Part shown: positions 58,625 to 64,000 of the stretch, piece by piece
Numbering within the stretch: position 1 is the stretch's first letter
Layout: each line of letters opens with the position of its first letter
NCBI RefSeq assembly: GCF_030929495.1
Contig: NZ_JAVFWN010000017.1
Location: 1-64,000, forward strand
DNA: 64,000 nucleotides
Source of the DNA: Nocardioides sp. LHD-245
Lineage (GTDB): Bacteria > Actinomycetota > Actinomycetes > Propionibacteriales > Nocardioidaceae
Direction: 5' to 3'
The notes under the pieces: generated by a model
Told to the model about the DNA's origin: nothing
Database searches by the model: none
The model's input: the letters and a program-made list of their open reading frames with translations, nothing else
Translations under genes and position numbers: made by a program

Positions 58625-59362
58625 ATGACCTCCACCCCATCCGCCGTCACCGACGAGATGGTCAACGCCTTCGCCGACACCTACTACGGCGGGCTCAGCT
58701 CCAGCATCTACGCGACGCCCGTGCCGCTCGACCCGGCGGACACGGTGCTGGTCCTGATCGACATCCAGGAGTGCATCACCAAGGAGGCGTTCCTCAAGAC
58801 GTTCGCCGCGCTCGGCGTCGACTCCGAGCCGATGCTGCCGATCCTCGACCGCATCGAGGCCGACATGCGCGCCACGGCGGCCAACATCTCCGCCGTGCTG
58901 GAGCGGTGCCGCGAGACCGGGATCCGCCCGATCCATGTGCGCATCCAGTCCCATCTCCCCGACGCCGCGGACACCGGCGCTCTGCACACCTCGGCGGGCA
59001 TGTTCTATCCGCCGGGCTCGAAGGACTCCGAGTTCCTCCCCGAGGCGATGCCGCGCGAGGACGAGATCGTCCTCAACAAGACCTGCTCCGGCATCCATGT
59101 CGGCACCCACATCGACCAGGTGCTGCGCAACCTCGGCGCCCGGAAGGTCCTGGTCGTGGGCTTCTACACCGACCAGTGCATCAGCGCGTCGGTGCGCGAC
59201 CTGTCCGACCTGGGCTACCAGGTCGACCTGATCGAGGACGCCGTGGGTGCGCTCAGCCCGCAGCGGCACGAGTATGCGTTGCAGAGCATCCGGAAGATCT
59301 ACGCGAACTCCGAGACCACGGCGACGCTGCTGGGCCGGCTTGCCGAGCTTCCCGCGCGCTAG
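58625..59362 (+). CDS. Isochorismatase family cysteine hydrolase
   Basis: A 245-residue hydrolase of the isochorismatase/nicotinamidase fold. The catalytic triad is visible as the aspartate in VLVLIDIQECIT, the lysine in IVLNKTCSGI and the cysteine in VGFYTDQCISASVRD. The substrate may be an amide or ureido compound; true isochorismatase is unlikely without siderophore genes. It overlaps the M20 amidohydrolase gene by one base (TAGTG), so the pair probably act in sequence on one compound. Confidence 0.83.
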   Translation: MTSTPSAVTDEMVNAFADTYYGGLSSSIYATPVPLDPADTVLVLIDIQECITKEAFLKTFAALGVDSEPMLPILDRIEADMRATAANISAVLERCRETGIRPIHVRIQSHLPDAADTGALHTSAGMFYPPGSKDSEFLPEAMPREDEIVLNKTCSGIHVGTHIDQVLRNLGARKVLVVGFYTDQCISASVRDLSDLGYQVDLIEDAVGALSPQRHEYALQSIRKIYANSETTATLLGRLAELPAR

Positions 59363-60537
59363 TGGCGCCCACGGACGCCGGATCGGCCGCGCTGGCGACG
59401 GCTGTCGCGGTACGACGGTCGATCCACCAGCATCCCGAGCTGAGCTTCGAGGAGCACCGGACCGCGCGACTGATCCGCGAGCACTTAGACCGGATCGGCC
59501 TGCCCTATCGTGCCGGCGTCGCCGGCACCGGTGTGGTCGCCACCCTCGACACCGGTCGCCCCGGCCCGGTCACCGCCTTCCGCGCGGATCTGGATGCCTT
59601 GCCGATCGCGGAGGAGACCGAGCAGCCGTTCCGGTCCACGGTGGCGGGCGTGATGCACGCCTGCGGACATGACATGCACACCGGGATCCTGCTCGGGCTG
59701 GCCGAGCAGCTGGCTGCCGAGGCCGGTGCGCTGACCGGCACCTTCGTCTTCGTCTTCCAGCCGGGCGAGGAGGCCAACGGCGGCGCGCAGCGGGTCATCG
59801 ACGCCGGTGGGCTCAGCGACGCCGGGGTCGAGCGGATCTTCGCGCTGCATGTCGTGCCCGAGCTGCCGACAGGCTCGATCGCGCTGCGTGACGGTGCCCT
59901 GACGGCGACCGACGACGAGTTCGAGATCTCCGTGGCCGGACGGGAGGCGCACAGCTCGCAGCCCGAGCTGGGCGTCAACGCCGTGTCGGTGGCCGCCCGG
60001 ATCGTCACGGCGCTCGACGGTCTGTGCGCCACGCTCAGCCCGTTCAGCGTGGCCACGTTGAACGTCGCCTCGGTCCAGGGCGGCGAGGCGGTCAACGTGA
60101 TCCCCGGCGACGCCCAGGTGCGGGGCATGCTCAGGTGTGTCGAGTCGGCCGACAAGATCCTGCTGCGTGAGCGGCTGAGCACGACGGCCGACGCCGTCGC
60201 CGCGTCGATGGGCGCGCAGGCCACGGTGCGGATCGTCGAGGGCTTCCCGCCGGTGGTCAACGATCCGGACCTGACCGCCACGATCCGCGTGGCCGCTCGC
60301 GAGGTACTGGATCCGGAGGCGCAGATCGTCGAGCTGGATCGCCCCCACCTGGGCTCGGAGGACTTCGCCTACTACCAGCAGGTGGTGCCCGGCGCGATGT
60401 TCATGCTCGGCTGCGAGCGATCCGGCGCCACGGGCGGCGGCTTGCACACGGCCACCTTCGACCCTGACGAGGGCGCCTTGGCCGTCGGTCTGGCGGTCTT
60501 CTCGGCGATCGCCCACCAGGTCAACGGCGTGACCTGA
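59362..60537 (+). CDS. M20 family metal-dependent amidohydrolase
   Basis: A 391-residue amidohydrolase of the hippurate/N-acyl-amino-acid hydrolase group (M20D). Metal-site motifs are MHACGHDMHTGILLG, QPGEEANGGAQ and HLGSEDFAYY; the dimerisation domain contains the typical AHSSQPELGVNAV. It releases a carboxylate from an N-acyl or amide bond. The GTG at 59362 is coupled to the upstream isochorismatase-like gene. The substrate is unknown. Confidence 0.87.
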   Translation: MAPTDAGSAALATAVAVRRSIHQHPELSFEEHRTARLIREHLDRIGLPYRAGVAGTGVVATLDTGRPGPVTAFRADLDALPIAEETEQPFRSTVAGVMHACGHDMHTGILLGLAEQLAAEAGALTGTFVFVFQPGEEANGGAQRVIDAGGLSDAGVERIFALHVVPELPTGSIALRDGALTATDDEFEISVAGREAHSSQPELGVNAVSVAARIVTALDGLCATLSPFSVATLNVASVQGGEAVNVIPGDAQVRGMLRCVESADKILLRERLSTTADAVAASMGAQATVRIVEGFPPVVNDPDLTATIRVAAREVLDPEAQIVELDRPHLGSEDFAYYQQVVPGAMFMLGCERSGATGGGLHTATFDPDEGALAVGLAVFSAIAHQVNGVT

Positions 60538-60606
60538 CCGACACGGTCAGGTCACGGGGCGCGCGGCTGGTCCGCGTCGCGGAGCAGTCACGGCAGACTG
60601 GCCGTC

Positions 60607-61215
60607 ATGGCGAACCTGGTCATGACGGACGGGGCGGTCGCGGGACTGCTGGAACCCACCTCGGTGGCGCTGGTGCCGGGCGAGGTGGTCGTGGCGGTGG
60701 GGAGACCAGGCCACGGCAACGTCGCCCTCGCCCTGGCCCTCGCCGGGCGGCTGCGGCTGAGCGGCGGCGGCGTCGAGCTCGGGGGCGATCCGGCCCCCGA
60801 GCCCCTGCAGCGGGCGGTGGTGCTGGTCGACGTCCCCGGGGTGACGGAGCCGGACGACAGTGTCCCGTTCCGGGTCGTCGTCGCCGAGGAGCTGGCCCTG
60901 GCCCGGCTGTCGTCCGGTCCGCACGCGACCTCGGCGTGGCTGCGGGAGCATCGGCTCGGCACCAGTCCGCGGCTGCGCACCGAGGACGTGGCTCCCCTCG
61001 ACCGGATCCGGTCGCTGACCGAGCTCGGGTCGTCGCGACCCGACGCCCGTTTCCTCGTCCTGCTCTCCCCGGACCGGCACGGACTGCATCGGCGCGACTG
61101 GTGGCCGGTCGCCCACGCGGCTGCGGACCGCGGCCTCGGCGTCCTGGTCACGGTCAGCGAGGCGGTCGACCTCGGTGACGTCGCCAACGTGGCAGCGATC
61201 GGGGGTGCCGCGTGA
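60607..61215 (+). CDS. Degenerate ABC ATPase-like protein paired with YhgE/Pip
   Basis: A 202-residue protein that starts like an ABC ATPase (TSVALVPGEVVVAVGRPGHG and NVALALALAGRLRLSGG) but the Walker A lacks the GKS/T (it reads GRPGHGNVALA) and no signature LSGGQ or Walker B DE pair can be seen. The gene overlaps the YhgE/Pip gene by four bases (GTGA), so the two should work together. It probably binds to the exporter without hydrolysing ATP, or is a decayed ATPase. It is possibly leaderless (CAGACT 13 nt upstream). Confidence 0.6.
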   Translation: MANLVMTDGAVAGLLEPTSVALVPGEVVVAVGRPGHGNVALALALAGRLRLSGGGVELGGDPAPEPLQRAVVLVDVPGVTEPDDSVPFRVVVAEELALARLSSGPHATSAWLREHRLGTSPRLRTEDVAPLDRIRSLTELGSSRPDARFLVLLSPDRHGLHRRDWWPVAHAAADRGLGVLVTVSEAVDLGDVANVAAIGGAA

Positions 61216-63149
61216 ACGCCCTGCGCATCGCCTGGAGCGAGCTGTCCCGGCTGCTGAGCATCCGGATGGGCCGGATCACCGTGCTCGCGCTGGTGACCGT
61301 GCCGACGATCTATGCCGGCCTCTATCTGTACGCCAACCACGACCCGTACTCGGCACTGGACCGGGTGCCGACGGCCCTGGTCGTCGAGGACGCCGGGGCC
61401 ACAGGACTCGACGGCGCCCGGCTCGAGGCCGGGCGTGAGGTGGCCGACCAGCTGCTCGACGCCCGGGACTTCGGCTGGCACGAGGTCGACCGTGCGACCG
61501 CGAAGGCCGGCGTCGACGACGGCACCTACGACTTCGCTCTGGTGATCCCGCGCGGCTTCTCGGCGGCGCTGTCCAGCAGTGCCGGCGCCGAGCCGGAGCA
61601 GGCCCGGATCACGATGATCACCAACGACGCGAACTCCTATCTCTCCACGACCATCGCCAACACCGTCGCCACCAAGGTGCGCGACGCGATCGGCGAGAAG
61701 GTCTCCCAGGAGGCGGTCGGCACCTTCCTCCTGGGCATCGCCGACGTCCGCCAGGGCCTGCAACAGGGAGCCGACGGGGCGGGGCAGCTCCAGGACGGGC
61801 TGCGCGAGGCGAAGCGCGGCTCCCGCAAGCTCGTCGAGGGGAGTGCCCGTCTCGCCGACGGCGCGGGCGACCTGCGCGACGGCGCCGGGCAGCTGCACGA
61901 CGGGCTGTCGACGCTGGCGACCCGCACCGCGGCCCTGCCCGGCCAGGCGCGGCAGCTCGCCAACGGCGCCCGCCAGGTCGCCGACGGCGACCAGAAGGTC
62001 GCCGACGCGGGCACCAAGGTCGCCGACGCGGTCCACGCCGCCCGGGTCGCGTACGACGGCGGGCGCGCCGACCTCGTCGCCCAGATGAACCAGCTCGGGA
62101 TCGACCCGGCCGGCCAGGACCGGCTGCTGGCCGTCTACGACCGGGTGGGCGCCAAGGTCCACGCCGGCGACAGCAAGGCCGACGGCGTCCGCAAGCAGCT
62201 GAACCAGCTCGCCGCCGGCGCCGGCCAGGTGGCGGCCGGTTCCGACCAGCTCGCCCGGTCGGCGCCGGCCCTGGTCGACGGCATCGCGCAGGCGCGCGAC
62301 GGAGCCGACGACCTGACGTCGGGCGCCGCCCGGCTGACCCGCGGCGCGGGGACCCTGAACGACGGCACCGTCGAGCTGCGCTCGGGGCTGCGCGAGCTGA
62401 CCAGCGGTGCGGGCACCCTCCGCGACGGCCTCGCCTCCGGTGTCGACCAGGTCCCCGACACCACCGACGAGTCGCGCCAGCGGATCGCCGAGACCATCGC
62501 GAACCCGATCGACGTCCGGGCCCGCAGCGATGCGGCGGCGCGCAACTACGGCGCCGGCCTGGCTCCCTTCTTCCTCGCACTCGCGGCCTGGATCGGCGGG
62601 TACGTCCTCTTCCTGCTGGTCCGCCCGCTCTCGAGCCGGGCCCTGGCCGCCAACCAGCACCCGCTGCGGGTGGCCCTCGGCGGCTGGCTGCCGCCGGCGC
62701 TGATCGGCGCCGCGCAGATGACCCTGGCGTTCTTGGTGGTCGCGATCGCGCTCGACGTCGGCATCGTCGAGAGCCTGCGCACGTGGCTGTTCATGATCCT
62801 GATCTCGGCCACCTTCGTCGCGGTCGTCCATCTCATGAACGCACTGCTCGGCACCCCAGGCCAGTTCCTGGCGCTCGTCCTGATGGTCGTCCAGCTGGTG
62901 ACCGCCGGGGGCACCTTCCCGTGGCAGACGATCCCCGAGCCCCTGCACTGGCTGCACCAGGTGCTGCCGATGAGCTACGCCGTCGACGGACTGCGTCAGC
63001 TCATGTACGGCGGCGACCCCGCCCGCGCGCTGACCGCCGCACTGGTGCTGGCGGCCTATCTCGTCGGGGCCCTGCTGCTCACCTCCCTCGTCGCGCGGCG
63101 ACAGCGGGTGTGGACGCCGAGCCGGGTGAAGCCGACCGTCGTCCTGTAG
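61212..63149 (+). CDS. YhgE/Pip domain-containing membrane protein
   Basis: A 645-residue protein. One N-terminal helix (about 20-40, VLALVTVPTIYAGLYLYAN) is followed by a long extracellular region (about 45-430) with repeated G-A-x-L-x-D-G heptad-like units (for example GAGQLQDGL, GAGDLRDGAGQLHDGL), the Pip pattern of coiled repeats. Five or six C-terminal helices (about 445-630) form the ABC-2-type permease part. Relatives are phage-infection proteins, ESX-type export components or drug exporters. The GTG overlaps the upstream ATPase-like gene. Confidence 0.86.
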   Translation: MNALRIAWSELSRLLSIRMGRITVLALVTVPTIYAGLYLYANHDPYSALDRVPTALVVEDAGATGLDGARLEAGREVADQLLDARDFGWHEVDRATAKAGVDDGTYDFALVIPRGFSAALSSSAGAEPEQARITMITNDANSYLSTTIANTVATKVRDAIGEKVSQEAVGTFLLGIADVRQGLQQGADGAGQLQDGLREAKRGSRKLVEGSARLADGAGDLRDGAGQLHDGLSTLATRTAALPGQARQLANGARQVADGDQKVADAGTKVADAVHAARVAYDGGRADLVAQMNQLGIDPAGQDRLLAVYDRVGAKVHAGDSKADGVRKQLNQLAAGAGQVAAGSDQLARSAPALVDGIAQARDGADDLTSGAARLTRGAGTLNDGTVELRSGLRELTSGAGTLRDGLASGVDQVPDTTDESRQRIAETIANPIDVRARSDAAARNYGAGLAPFFLALAAWIGGYVLFLLVRPLSSRALAANQHPLRVALGGWLPPALIGAAQMTLAFLVVAIALDVGIVESLRTWLFMILISATFVAVVHLMNALLGTPGQFLALVLMVVQLVTAGGTFPWQTIPEPLHWLHQVLPMSYAVDGLRQLMYGGDPARALTAALVLAAYLVGALLLTSLVARRQRVWTPSRVKPTVVL

Positions 63150-63290
63150 TCGGGCCGCCGCCGGTCAGCGCACGACGTCGTCGAGGAAGGCGCAGGAGCG
63201 AAGGGATACGACGCCAGGGCCGCGACCTTTCCGGGGTTCTCCGATCTCCGGCTTGTCCTCATGTCGGCTTGAGGTTCTACGGTCACCGGT
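63150..63290 (+). promoter_or_regulatory. Promoter region of the ABC exporter gene
   Basis: TACGGT (63278-63283) begins 13 nt before the ATG at 63291 and no ribosome-binding site is visible, so it is probably leaderless. Confidence 0.35.
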
Positions 63291-64000
63291 ATGAGCATGG
63301 AGTCGATCGCCTGGAACCAGGTGTACCGGGGGATGCACGGGCCGGACGAGCAGCGGGCGTTCAGCGCCGCGACGGCGAAGCGGATCTTCCGCTTCGCGCG
63401 GCCGCACCGCCGCAAGCTGGTCGGGTTCGTGGTGCTGAGCGTCCTCACGTCCGGTCTCGCGGTCGCGACACCGGTGCTGGCCGGCGATGTCGTCAACGCG
63501 ATCATCGCCGTCGACGGCCGGGGGGTCGTGGTCCGGCTGGCCCTGGCCATCGCCGTCCTGGCGGTGCTCGACGCGGCGCTGGGCCTGGTCGCGCGCTGGC
63601 TGTCGTCCAAGATCGGCGAGGGACTGATCCTCGACCTGCGCACCGCGGTCTTCGACCACGTCCAGCGGATGCCGGTCGCCTTCTTCAGCCGGACGCGGAC
63701 CGGCGCCCTCGTCAGCCGGCTCAACAACGACGTCATCGGGGCGCAACGCGCGTTCAGCCAGACCCTGTCCGGCGTGGTCGGCAACCTGGTGACGCTGGTG
63801 CTGACCCTCGTCGTGATGCTCGGGATCTCCTGGCAGGTCACGCTGCTCGCCCTGGTGCTGCTGCCGGTGTTCGTGGTCCCGGCGCGGCGGATGGGCCGGC
63901 GGCTGGCCGACATCCAGCGCGAGGCCGCCGATCACAATGCGGCGATGGGCAACCAGATGACCGAGCGGTTCTCGGCGCCCGGCGCCACCCTGGTCAAGCT
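63291..64000 (+). CDS. ABC transporter, fused permease/ATPase exporter (5' part)
   Basis: The frame runs from ATG 63291 off the right end of the window (236 codons seen). It encodes a cytoplasmic N-terminus (MSMESIAWNQVYRGMHG), then helices starting at KLVGFVVLSVLTSGLAVATP and LALAIAVLAVLDAALGLVA. The coupling segment DLRTAVFDHVQRMPVAFFSR and TGALVSRLNNDVIGAQRA is the classical type I exporter signature. The nucleotide-binding domain should lie beyond 64000. The substrate is unknown. Confidence 0.88.
   Translation, partial: MSMESIAWNQVYRGMHGPDEQRAFSAATAKRIFRFARPHRRKLVGFVVLSVLTSGLAVATPVLAGDVVNAIIAVDGRGVVVRLALAIAVLAVLDAALGLVARWLSSKIGEGLILDLRTAVFDHVQRMPVAFFSRTRTGALVSRLNNDVIGAQRAFSQTLSGVVGNLVTLVLTLVVMLGISWQVTLLALVLLPVFVVPARRMGRRLADIQREAADHNAAMGNQMTERFSAPGATLVK

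Noticed and set aside
1..64000. CRISPR arrays, tRNA/rRNA genes, insertion sequences, prophage
   Set aside because: No regularly spaced repeats, tRNA folds, transposase motifs or phage structural genes were seen. The only tandem repeat is the 82-bp pair.

Overview
The window is GC-rich, densely coded actinobacterial chromosome. Gene content fits the Nocardioidaceae (Nocardioides-like): DUF6318, DUF4192, DUF4193, DUF4235, DUF3093, DUF3710 and DUF3159 proteins, SepH, a SigB-type sigma factor, an AcrA1-type acyl reductase and paired TrkA proteins. The taxonomic guess is inference from content; no rRNA or tRNA gene was seen.

Region 1 (1-35.9 kb) is host backbone. In order it holds the end of an HNH/DUF222 protein, two exported proteins, serA, a GABA/glutamate cluster (gabT-gdh-gabD) with a divergent PucR regulator, an AMP-dependent ligase beside coaE, sigB, an oligopeptidase B, dinB, a DUF4192 protein, a glutamate-cysteine ligase family protein, a rhodanese, an AcrA1-like reductase, two perfect 82-bp tandem repeats, sepH, ychJ, a sugar-lactone oxidase, an MFS transporter, hemH, an inositol-phosphatase, dut with the DUF3710/OB/DUF3159 cluster, two TrkA proteins, an APC permease and a TrmA-family RNA methyltransferase. 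About a dozen backbone genes have a TANNNT-like -10 box starting exactly 12 nt before the start codon, the layout of leaderless transcripts.

Region 2 (about 35.83-57.15 kb) looks like a 21.3-kb catabolic genomic island inserted at the 3' end of the RNA methyltransferase gene. The last 22 codons of that gene recur, diverged but in frame, at 57151-57216, starting with an identical 20-bp block. The cargo is a GntR regulator, a creatininase-family amidohydrolase, a thiol dioxygenase, an MDR dehydrogenase, an ADP-forming acyl-CoA synthetase alpha-like protein, a class V PLP enzyme, a LysR/YeiH pair (sulfur oxyanion exporter), an acyl-CoA ligase, a NitT/TauT-type ABC importer, UbiX, UbiD, a dihydroxyphthalate-decarboxylase-like protein and a three-subunit molybdenum hydroxylase. 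A 14-bp palindrome, GTCWGACGTCWGAC, lies before the GntR gene and before four of its transcription units, so the island appears to carry its own regulon. The combination suggests uptake, ring hydroxylation, decarboxylation, ring opening and sulfur release from an unidentified sulfur-containing, probably heteroaromatic, carboxylate. The substrate is not determined by the sequence.

Region 3 (57.2-64 kb) returns to backbone: a membrane protein and a divergent TetR regulator with palindromes between them, an isochorismatase-like hydrolase overlapping an M20 amidohydrolase, a degenerate ATPase-like protein overlapping a YhgE/Pip exporter, and the 5' part of an ABC exporter that runs off the window.
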